Below, piece after piece: positions 23,464-32,626 of a stretch of 64,000 nt of DNA. The notes beneath the pieces were generated by a model. The model was not told the DNA's origin, made no database searches, and worked only from the letters and a program-made list of their open reading frames with translations. Numbering within the stretch: position 1 is the first letter of the stretch; each line of letters opens with the position of its first letter. The position numbers and the translations under genes were made by a program. Source of the DNA: Aldrovandia affinis (Eukaryota > Chordata > Actinopteri > Notacanthiformes > Halosauridae); NCBI GenBank assembly GCA_029706075.1, contig JAINUG010000728.1:1-64000 (forward strand), written 5' to 3'.

Positions 23464-24698
23464 CAGCCGTGGCCAAAAGTTTTGAGAATGACACAAGTAT
23501 TGGTTTTCACAAAGTTTGCTGCTTCAGTGTTTTTAGATCTTTTTGTCAGATGTTACTATGGTATACTGAAATATAATTACAAGCATTTCACAAGTGTCAA
23601 AGGCTTTTATTGACAATTACATTAAGTTTATGCAAAGAGTCAATATTTGCAGTGTTGACCCTTCTTTTTCAAGACCTCATGCAGTACCATTCTTTATTCA
23701 TGGCTGTGTTCTTAGGCAAAATTGTGAGTGAGCCCACTCCCTTGGCTGAGAAGCAACCCCACACATGAATGGTCTCAAGATGCTTTACTGTTGGCATGAC
23801 ACAGGACTGATGGTAGCGCTCACCTTTTCTTCTCCGGACAAGCTTTTTTCCGGATGCCCCAAATAATCGGAAAGGGGATTCATCAGAGGAAATGACTTTA
23901 CCCCAGTCCTCAGCAGTCCAATCCCTGTACCTTTTGCAGAATATCAGTCTGTCCCTGATGTTTTTCCTGGAGAGAAGTGGCTTCTTTGCTGCCCTTCTTG
24001 ACACCAGGCCATCCTCCAAAGTCTTCGCCTCACTGTGCGTGCAGATGCACTCACACCTGCCTGCTGCCATTCCTGAGCAAGCTCTGCACTGGTGGTGCCC
24101 CGATCCCGCAGCTGAATCAACTTAGGAGACGGTCCTGGCGCTTGCTGGACTTTCTTGGGCGCCCTGAAGCCTTCTTCACAACAATTGAACCTCTCTCCTT
24201 GAAGTTCTTGATGATCTGATAAATGGTTGATTTAGGTGCAATCTTACTAGCAGCAATATCCTTGCCTGTGAAGCCCTTTTGGTGCAAAGCAATGATGACT
24301 GCACGTGTTTCCTTGCAGGTAACCATGGTTAACAGAGGAAGAACAATGACTTCAAGCACCACCCTCCTTTTAAAGCTTCCAGTCTGTTATTCTAACTCAA
24401 TCAGCATGACAGAGTGATCTCCAGCCTTGTCCTCATCAACACTCACCACCTGTGTTAACGAGAGAATCACTGACATGATGTCAGCTATTCCTTTTGTGGC
24501 AGGGCTGAAATGCAGTGTAAATGTTTTTTTGGGGATTAAGTTCATTTTCATGGGGGGGACTTTGCAATTAATTGCAATTCATCTGATCACTCTTCATACC
24601 ATTCTGGAGTATATGCAAATTGCCATCATAAAAACTGAGGCAGCAGACTTTGTGAAAATTAATATTTGTGTCATTCTCAAAACTTTTGGCCATGGGTG
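23464..24698 (-). mobile_element. Tc1-like element inside the TTAA element (copy A1)
   Basis: Terminal inverted repeats start CAGCCGTGGCCAAAAGTTTT at 23464 and are mirrored at 24698, each bordered by TA. The element carries a truncated transposase gene on the minus strand. The same element lies at 51895-53482. Confidence 0.9.
23669..24326 (-). pseudogene. Truncated Tc1-like transposase, frameshifted
   Basis: Starts at ATG 24326 (MVTCKETRAVIIALHQKGF, a helix-turn-helix region), followed by GRPRKSSKR (an AT-hook-like linker) and the first catalytic block SSDESPF. The frame is broken by two single-base losses (near 24122 and 24017) compared with the copy at 52100-52759. After NKEWY the sequence jumps to what is normally the extreme C-terminus, so the second and third catalytic residues are absent in both copies. 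Confidence 0.85.
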
Positions 24699-25121
24699 TA
24701 TATGTGCTGAAAAGTAAAGAAAAATAACATATTTCAAATATCAATGGATTCTTGTGTAGACCAAATCACTGCTAAAATCATTATTTTAACAAAATTATTA
24801 TTAAATTATTATTATAGTATGTCTTTATTGATGACGGGTCATTTTTGATTAGAGGGGGTGTGGAGGGCGTATGTATCAAAGGGTTAAATCAATCACATGA
24901 TTTCCGAATACACATTTCTGTTTCCCGCCTCAGAAAACAAAGCTGAAAAATAGTATTTAGAGTCATTCAGTTGGGAGAAGGACATTCAGACGAACTCCGC
25001 TGAGTCCAGAGTGCTTGCTGGTATTGTTGTATTACCTGTCATTTACTTTGTTACTGTCGCTACCTAAATAAAACCTTCTTCATCAAGATCAGAGTGCTGC
25101 CATATTTCTTACAATACCGTA

Positions 25122-25518
25122 CTGTGCAAAAGTCTTAGGCTACCTGAGAAAATATTTAAAGCTATTTATCTGGGCAGTAAGTGTTGATTTGCTTGGAAAA
25201 ACACTATATAACACAATACATCCAAATAAACATGAATACAACATAAAGTATCAAGAATTAATTGTGTTTTCCAAAAAGTTATTGATATCTTCTGAGATGG
25301 CTAGAAGAACACAGGTTTGGTTCCCAAGCCTCTCCTTGTCTCTCCTCTCCATTCCATGTATTTTGTTTAGTTTGACAGACATAAAATCATAGTTTTGCAT
25401 CAACAAGGCAATTCTCAGTGAGCAATAGCACACCTAAAAGGATTTTCAAGATGTGGTGTTCAAGCTGTGGTGTTCAGAGTTTTAAAAACACAAGACGTTT
25501 TTGTTACAAGACAGCCTG
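25122..25518 (+). mobile_element. Tc1-like element, left end fragment
   Basis: Begins CTGTGCAAAAGTCTTAGGC next to TA at 25120-25121, a known type of Tc1 terminal sequence. It reaches the start of a transposase-like frame (AHLKGFSRCGVQAVVFRVLK near 25429) and is cut off at 25518 where an L2 fragment starts. Confidence 0.65.
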
Positions 25519-26405
25519 TTATAGCTTGCATCAAATTCAAGACATTGGCCCTAGCATACCAGGCAGTCAAGGGATCAGCCCCAACATACCTCCTCAAGAT
25601 CTTCAAACCCTACACACCTGCCAGACCTCTCCGTTCTGCTACCTCAGGACGCCTGGCACCTCCCCCCCTCTGCACCTGCGCTTCCCGGTCACGTCTCCTG
25701 ACGGTTCTGGCTCCACGATGGTGGAATGACCTTCCTGTGGAAGTCAGAACAGCTGAGACCCTGGCCACCTTTAAGCGACGACTGAAGACTCACCTCTTCC
25801 GGGTGCACCTCTCCCCGTAATCCAGTTTTTGTTAACTTAGGGACATAGTTGCTTAGTTTACACGTCTACTTGTTTATGTATTGTATTAGGCTTAGGCATT
25901 ATTTTCTGCTTTGATTGATTTTCTGCTTCTGCTTCAGACTCCACTACCACTGAACACTGTCCTTCTAGCCAATCTGTTGTCACCACTGTTTACTTGTGAG
26001 AAAGAAAGAAAAAAAAAAATGAAAAAAAATAAACCCACTAACCTTTTCTTTCCCAATGTTACAGGTATCCTGCAATGATGTCTTTTGCCGTTTACTGCAC
26101 TGATCTGTACGCTAACTTTGATTGTTCTTACCTTGTATTAATGCACATCTTGTAAGTCGCTCTGGATAAGAGCATCTGCTAAATGCTTAAAATGTAAATG
26201 ATTGCTTTATTGCTACCTCTGAATTGTGGCTACAGATTTACCTACAGGGTCCTAGTTTAACTATGTGGTTGTTCCTAGCACCCAGGAATTGTACTTCCCA
26301 CTAGGGTGGCTTTCAGCTAAACTGTTCTTGACTACGGTTAACACTTTGTTGTACGTCGCTCTGGATAAGAGCGTCTGCCAAATGCCTGTAATGTAATGTA
26401 ATGTA
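25519..26405 (+). mobile_element. L2-clade LINE (type A), 3' end, interrupted
   Basis: Encodes the ORF2 C-terminus (IKFKTLALAYQAVKGSAPTY, RWWNDLPVEVRTAETLATFK) up to about 25818. After an interruption at 25932-26210 it continues in its 3' UTR (TTTACCTACAGGGTCCTAG) to the tail GTACGTCGCTCTGGATAAG and ATGTA repeats at 26405. It matches the 3' end of the element at 17785-21171 but keeps the portion deleted there. Confidence 0.85.
25932..26210 (+). mobile_element. L2-clade LINE (type B), short 3' end inside a type A copy
   Basis: From CTTCAGACTCCACTACCACT to the tail GTAAGTCGCTCTGGATAAG and AAATGTAAATG. It belongs to the same 3' family as 9323-9838 and 12678-12976. The flanking type A 3' UTR resumes right after it. 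The target-site duplication is not clear. Confidence 0.75.
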
Positions 26406-26439
26406 ATGTTACTTTTCACTGTACTAATGTTTCTTTGTG

Positions 26440-27803
26440 TTTACTTCGACACCGTGGACCACCGGATCCTGCTCTCATCTCTCATCGAGATGGGAATCTC
26501 TGGATCTGCGTTGACATGGTTCGAGTCCTACCTGGCTGACCGGTCCTACCATGTGGCCTGGAGAGGATCCCTCTCCTCTCCCCACACCCTCTCTACCGGA
26601 GTCCCGCAGGGCTCGGTGCTAGGCCCCGTCCTATTTTCTCTGTACACTAAGTCACTTGGCTCTGTTATTTCTGCTCATGGTTTTTCCTATCACTATTATG
26701 CCGATGACACTCAACTCTTTCTCTCCTTCTCTCCATCTGATACCCGGGTACCGGCACGGATCTCTGCATGCCTGGCTGACATCTTCGCATGGATGTCCAC
26801 CCACCACCTGAAGCTGAACCTGGGGAAGACAGAACTGCTCTTCCTCCCAGCGAAGGGCTCCCCGATGATTGATGCGTCAATCACCGTGGAAGGCTCGATA
26901 GTGTCTCCGTCCCAGTCTGCCAGGAGTCTTGGAGTAACCCTGGACAACCAGCTGTGCTTCTCGAGCCATATTGCAGCGATCACTTGGACCTGCTGATTCT
27001 CCCTCCACAACATCCGGAGGATCCGACCGTTCCTCACCCAAGAGGCCACTCAACTCCTGGTCCAGGCCCTGGTGATCTCACGTCTGGACTACTGCAATTC
27101 CTTGCTGGCAGGCCTTCCGGCCTATGCCATCAAGCCACTGCAACTAGTCCAGAACGCTGCTGCTCGCCTGGTGTTCAACCAGCCGAAGTTCACCCACGTC
27201 ACCCCTCTACTCTCCTCTCTGCACTGGCTCCCCATCACAGCACGCATCAGATTAAAATCACTGGTGTTTGCTTTTCAAGCGGCCAGAGGTACTGCTCCCC
27301 CTTACCTCCAGTCACTCATCACTCCCTACACCCCTCCCAGACCCCTCCGCTCCGCCTCCGCTGGCAGACTGACTGCCCCATCCCTCCGGGCGCCTGGCAG
27401 CCGCCTCTTTCGCGGTCTCGCCTCTTCTCTGTCCTGATCCTCGCTGGTGGAACGACCTTCCGCAATCGGTCAGGACCGCGGAATCACTTGCAATCTTCCG
27501 CAAGAGACTCAAAACCCACCTCTTCAGACTCCACTACCACTGAACTCTGTCCATCTAGCTAAATTGTCTTCACCACTGTTTACTTGTTCAACACTATACT
27601 AAAAAAAATAAGGAAAAAAGAAGGAAATTACACGAACCTTTTCCTTCCCAGTGTTACAGGTATGGTATGCAGATGCCTGCAATGATGTCTATTGCTGTAT
27701 TACTGCACTGGTCTCGTGCGCTAACTATGATTGTTCCTACCATGTATTAATGCACATATTGTAAGTCGCTAAGAGCATCTGCTAAATGCTTAAAATGTAA
27801 AAT
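26440..27803 (+). mobile_element. L2-clade LINE (type B), 5'-truncated, RT present
   Basis: Starts inside the RT (FDTVDHRILLSSLIEMGISG at about 26446), with [16 protein letters not shown] (about 26599) and YYADDTQLF (about 26694). A stop at about 26994 interrupts an otherwise open frame, and a frame change near 27430 precedes the end of ORF2. The 3' UTR ends with GTAAGTCGCTAAGAGC, in which the usual CTGGAT has been lost, and AAAATGTAAAATG at 27803. Confidence 0.9.
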
Positions 27804-27874
27804 GTTATCCTCCCCTACATGAAGCACGGAGACCAGCTACCTGCTCTACTCCCGGCTCGGAGACAGCCCTGTGG
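27804..27874 (+). pseudogene. Receptor tyrosine kinase (AXL/TAM-type) exon fragment
   Basis: The plus strand reads VILPYMKHGD at 27804-27833 and, after an apparent 5-nt loss, SYLLYSRLGDSPV at about 27835-27872. This matches the stretch just after the kinase hinge in the TAM receptors (AXL, TYRO3, MERTK), closest to AXL in wording. The frameshift and the abrupt loss of similarity on both sides show that it is a displaced fragment and not a working exon. It lies directly after the 3' end of an L2 LINE, so retrotransposon-mediated transfer of flanking sequence is one possible origin. The match is short and made by eye. Confidence 0.5.
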
Positions 27875-28587
27875 TCAGTGTGCCCCCACACGTCCGCCCC
27901 CATCCGCACCTGGGTCACGGAGAAATGTACTTCACATAATTTAACTGTTTAGGTTCCATTCTGAATGTTGGTGAAAATAAATTATGCTTTTTAAATTGTC
28001 AGTAATCTGACAGAATTTCTAATGAAGTATTTTCCCCAGGTCTGTTGTACTCCACAAACTGATGGAGGTCCTCATTTTCAAGTGGCAATATTTTAGGCAT
28101 TCGACTCATAAAATGCCTCTTGATTGCATGATGCGTAATATGTCAGGAACTCAACACCTTCATAAATACTAAATCCTCAGTCCTGCCCACTCATTGCTGG
28201 CCCAGTGGCTCTGTGACCATTTCTCAGAAAGATGTAGTAACAGCGCCTCTACTGCAGGAAGAATGTGCATGCCATTGTATGTCTGTTAAAGAGCAACGTT
28301 CAGTGCAAAAACACTTATTTTAGTTGAGAACTGTTGCCATAGGATGTATAGTCGTTGTGCATATCAATTTTAATCCCCAAATCCACAAAAAAGTGTAAAA
28401 ACAATCATTTGGGGCAAAATGAAAGGATTTGGGGGACATTCTCGAGACCCTACTGAAACCAGAACATTGGGAATTTCTGGGAATGGTGATGTTTCCTGTT
28501 TCTTTGCATAATTATTACCCTGCCCTGAAGGGTGGGTTCAGCCCTGTGTAGTGTGTGAGTATGTGTGTGTGAGTGTGTGTGTGTGTA
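27875..28587. other. No recognised feature
   Basis: Non-repetitive sequence ending in a short GT run (about 28545-28587). No gene or transposon end recognised. Confidence 0.5.
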
Positions 28588-29275
28588 GCCCACAAAAATA
28601 TTCACACCCTTGATAAAAATGAGCAAAGAAAGCTGTATACATTTCAGAATACAGGTAATGAGCTCAAAAACAATACTATTTTTATTATTATTATAATTTT
28701 ATTATAAATTTATTATTATTACTTTAATATTATTTTCGCTACCATCTTCCCCAAACTCTAGCCCTTAGGGGGGTTATGTAGAGACTGTCTGTCTGTCATT
28801 CCACTGCATGGAACGGCTCCTTACAAGTGCAAAGCTCAAATACTTTCAACTGCTTAGTTGAATATCAGATTGCATTTCAAATAATTATTTGAAGGGATTT
28901 CAACCTAGGGTTGACCCTTCACCTCTATGACCACGTGGGCGTTCCTGCAGGGCACAGACACTGACACGTCCACTGAACACAAGTTCCTGTGACCATGGCA
29001 CTTTCTCCCCTGACTTCACACTTTGCACATGGTACATGTGGGAGAGGGAGATCTATAAATATAAATTGTACATTAAAAACAGGCCAAAACTCATCTACAT
29101 ATTACATACAAAAATATTACTTGTTGAACAAAATCTTTTTCTCTGAGGAATTTGTTTTAGTATAATAGAATGTAACTTTCTCTTATTTGAGCTTACAATA
29201 TCACTAATTACCTGTATTGTTTATTTTATACAGCCTTCTTTGTTCATCTTTAAGGGTGTGAATTATTTTGGAGGG
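28588..29275. mobile_element. TA-flanked MITE, Tc1-like, 688 bp
   Basis: TA borders (28586-28587 and 29276-29277) enclose inverted ends: ATATTCACACCCTTGATAAA on the left and its partner AAGGGTGTGAATTATTTTGG on the right. The similarity extends about 80 bp inward. No transposase is present. Confidence 0.75.
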
Positions 29276-29388
29276 TACTTAGCAGGCATATAGTCTTAAG
29301 GATTTTTTAAAAAGCGCTTCCTGACATTTCTGTGGAAAGTTTTCCCGCTAAGCTAAAGTATACATTGGGATGCTGGTCAGTGTATTCT

Positions 29389-29512
29389 GAATTTGGACTG
29401 ATTTGGGTTTTAAGGCCAAAATCTCCACTGAGATTGTGAATTCTGATAATGAATTTGGACTGATTTGGGTTGTAAGGCTGAAATCTCCACTGTGATTGTG
29501 ATTCCTGTCGGC
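29389..29512 (+). repeat. 62-bp tandem duplication
   Basis: Two copies of a unit starting GAATTTGGACTGATTTGGGTT (29389 and 29451), differing at a few positions. Confidence 0.85.
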
Positions 29513-31048
29513 TTGTAACTTGGCCAGTGAAAACAAGGCACACAGCACTGAACCAGAGTATAATCAGTTATAACCAGCATCATTTACAGCAACACAGAGT
29601 GCTGTCAGGGCCCTACTGAAGACAGCTCGGTTTGGTCAGTTGGTTTGAGCACATCACAATGTGTTCTTCTGTGGTACCGTACGAATCGTTTACAGATCGG
29701 CACTGTTCGCTTTCAGAGCGGGAATTCCCAGCGTGCTGCGAGACCGAGCGCTGAGTGTCTGAGGTCAGTTGTGTTTCCGTCCACATAGCTACCGGATTCC
29801 TGACGGGCAGCCAACGCGAAACCCTGACCACTTCTCTTTTGTTACGCGTCCCCTACGAAATCCACTCGTCTCAAGTTTTATGTTTCAATTTCCCTGAACA
29901 GCTAAAATGTTCCATCTGTCATTCATTCCACATCACTTCCCTCCATGTTTCACCCGAGAGCAGAGATCTCCCCTTTCCCCTCTGATAAATCCCAGTAATG
30001 TAACATTTTCCATATTACATTAGATAGGTCCACCATATTGGACTTCCCATAATTTTGAAACCTTAGTATTGTTGGGGAGGTGCATTTTGGATGTTTTGCA
30101 ATATCCAAATGAATGAATCTCATTTCCTGTTTGACCAATTGTGGTCAATGGAGTTGATCATGCAATGACAGACTAACAAATATGAATGTGATCATATGAA
30201 AAATGTGGCCACCACAAAGAAAGTGTTCTCCTCCTTCACTGATGCATGATATTTGATGGATATTTGGGGAATTCCTCACCCAGGAGCTTCAGTGAATGAG
30301 GAGAGAGAGGAACCCAAATGGACACAGGCTTCAATCAATAATCTGGAGTTTATTGAAACATATGCATATGGAGACAAGCAGAACCAACAATGTCTCAAGA
30401 GGTGTAAACCACACATCTATTGTGAACCAAAACATTATGAACATAATCAGGTATATGGGTATTTCATGGACATTGTATTTTAATTTTAATGTTAGTTAAT
30501 TATTTAATTACAGATCTCATTGAATAACCCAGGTATGAAGAATTGTTTAAATAAATCTAATTTATCATAATTTGTTAAATAAATAAATAACTCATATAAA
30601 ACGTGTGCTTTACAATGCCTCGGAATATCGTTGATAATGAAGTCGGTAGCTACCATTGTAATTTCATTGTCTTAAATTAAATTAATTAATTAAATTAATT
30701 TAAATTTAAACTCTAGGTAAAACCTGCAAGTTAGCTAATGTGGCAGTTCGTACAGTAAAGTTACAGTAATTTATTTGTGGGTAGCTGAAGTTCGACTAAC
30801 TGTAAGCCCCAAACATTGGGGTCAACATTCTGACCTTAACCCTCAGCTAATTAAAGTTCTATGTCTCCATGGGAACTGTTGTGTAACCAAAGAAGACTGC
30901 ACACAATATTTAGTTTTATGAGCAGAGAAATATCTGAGTAGAGAAAGAGTTTTCAAAGTCCTCTTGAAATACGCTCTCATACCTAGGTGAAAGAAAGGCT
31001 GCTTTTCTCCAGGGAAGTCTTGGTTAGCCACGTATAACATCGTTTTAT
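29513..31048. other. No recognised feature
   Basis: Mostly AT-rich, including a run of TTAATTAAATTAATTTAAAT near 30690. Short open frames have no recognisable domain or splice context. Confidence 0.5.
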
Positions 31049-31052
31049 ACAT

Positions 31053-31626
31053 TGTGGTGTCCCCAGGGGTTGGGCGACACTCACGGACCTTGCAGAGGGC
31101 GTAGGCAAGTGCAATAATACGGAGGAGGCAGTAATATAAGCAAAAATGATAATTTATTATGCTAATACTTCACAAACACAAAACACAGGGTGGGGTCTTC
31201 AGGGGAATACAAACACAGAGTCCACAAATCCTTTCTCGTCGTCAATGTCCAATCCAAGTCCAAAATCCAGTTCAGTTCCGTAATCCAGTCCGTAGTCAAA
31301 TCCAAAGCAATCCAATTTCAAAGACACACAAAAACACACTCCAACACTCTTTACAAATCCTGGCTGGTCAAAAGACTTCACAGGCACTTACTATTCCAAC
31401 AAACACACAGTAACTCCTTCCCACACACGTTCCTACTCCTCTCCCAGTGTAGTGGGAATCAGCCCTTTAAATAGGCCTTGAAATGGCCTTCAGCTGGTCG
31501 TTTAGTCCCGTTGCCTTCACTTGGCTCAGGTGTGACTGTTGCCTGCTGGGAAATGTAGTGTTTCCTGGCGCCCATGTGTTGTAGGCCAGGCAGCCATTTC
31601 CTAGTGCAGCCCATCGGGCTGCCACA
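31053..31626 (-). mobile_element. Solo LTR, 574 bp, 4-bp duplication
   Basis: Ends TGTGG (31053) and CCACA (31626) are inverted, and ACAT flanks both sides (31049-31052 and 31627-31630). On the minus strand a TATTTAAAG box lies at about 31465 and an AATAAATTATC polyadenylation signal at about 31155, in the correct order for an LTR read right to left. No internal region is present. Confidence 0.75.
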
Positions 31627-32119
31627 ACATCCACTGAAATGAGACAACTAACATAAGACTAACTGACTGATTTCACACTATACTTAAGCAACTGGCCCCA
31701 GAAGCTAAAGTGCATTACATTCCCAATAGGATTTGGCTAGCTGTCATACAGTTTTGTGGAAAATAATGGACTGACAACATCATGGAGTGACTTTTAGTTG
31801 TATTGTATAAAGAATACAACAATAGCAACTCTCATTGTGGATAAAACTAGTTTTGCCAAAAGTTTAACAACTCTAGTTGTAAATTATTCCAAAGGGCAGG
31901 CACAAGTTTGAGTTATTTGTGTAGTGAAATAAGCTGTGAGTTTCTATACAGGTGAGATTCAAACTTCAGTAAAGAGGAAGGATCTGGATCTGAGTCCAGT
32001 AGATCCAGCAGGGAAGCTGGACTTCTAATGGGGTTAGTCTCCTGGAGATCAAATAGCAAAAACATGTGTGTGTTAGTCCTCTATACTTGTGTCTCAACAT
32101 CAGAGGAATTACTAAAGTA

Positions 32120-32262
32120 TGACTGATGCACAGAGTGTATATAGATGTGTATTAGGGTGTGTGTTGCTAGAGTATTACTGATGTACAGAGTGTATATATA
32201 TGTGTATCCGTGTGTGTGTTGCTATAGTATTACTGATATAGAGTGTATATAGATGTTTCAGG
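32120..32262 (-). repeat. 55-bp minisatellite in lectin gene A (about 2.5 units)
   Basis: Units of the type TACAGAGTGTATATAGATGTG...GTGTGTTGCTATAGTATTACT, just after the last CTLD exon of gene A. The same unit, reversed, occurs seven times at the matching place in gene B (54285-54680). Confidence 0.85.
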
Positions 32263-32293
32263 GTGTTGTTTGGGGGTGTTGCCCAAGACTCAC

Positions 32294-32626
32294 CCCCACA
32301 TTTGTTGCAGATAAAGTTGAGCTTCTCTGTCTCATGCAGAACAACCCAACTTTTCTCCTTTCCAGATTGTATTGCCCTCTTGCCCCTACACTCCCTAGCC
32401 TCCTCCTCCATGCCAACAATTGTCCCATCGAGCCAGAACCAGAAGTGCAGCTTGCAGGAGTAGTTCAGGCCCAGCCACACATGAGGTGTGGAGGCGTTCT
32501 GAGCCCTCCTGTTCACCCAGCGTTGGACCTGCTCTGTGGGCGCAGAGACCAGGTCTCCATAGTGCTGTCTGCAGAAGCTCAGGGCCTCATCCCAGCTCTT
32601 ATTCTCACGGACCAGGATCAGATTAT
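32294..32626 (-). CDS. Gene A exon 4: divergent CTLD
   Basis: 333 nt, phase 1 to 1, acceptor CTCTCTTTCCAG and donor GTGAGTC. It encodes DNLILVRENKSWDEALSFCR, HVWLGLNYSCKLHFWFWLDG and LNFICNKCGG. Neither EPN/QPD nor WND is present, so calcium-dependent sugar binding is not expected. It is 15 nt shorter than exon 5 of gene B (348 nt), to which it is otherwise closely similar. Confidence 0.85.

Larger units (their letters stand above)
23159..24883. mobile_element. piggyBac-like TTAA element carrying a Tc1 passenger (copy A1)
   Basis: TTAA at 23155-23158 and 24884-24887 flanks inverted ends CCCTTTGATGCATAAC and its degenerate partner. Subterminal GGGTCAAAAATGACCC palindromes are a family hallmark. 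The element's own DNA is only about 490 bp (23159-23463 and 24699-24883); a Tc1-like element fills the rest. Copy A2 at 51514-53679 has the same passenger at the same internal point. A1 lacks about 90 bp near 23325 and 13 bp near 24851 compared with A2. Confidence 0.85.
22872..25113 (+). mobile_element. Solo LTR split by a piggyBac-like element
   Basis: Ends are TGTAAGA (22872) and TCTTACA (ending 25113), a 7-bp inverted match of the TG...CA type. Both sides carry ATAC (22868-22871 and 25114-25117), a 4-bp target-site duplication. Removing the TTAA element at 23159-24883 leaves about 513 bp. An AATAAAACC polyadenylation signal lies at about 25065, about 50 bp from the 3' end. There is no internal region, so this is a recombination product of an older LTR retroelement. 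Confidence 0.75.

Noticed and set aside
30253-30483. 76-residue plus-strand frame
   Set aside because: No domain and no exon signals.
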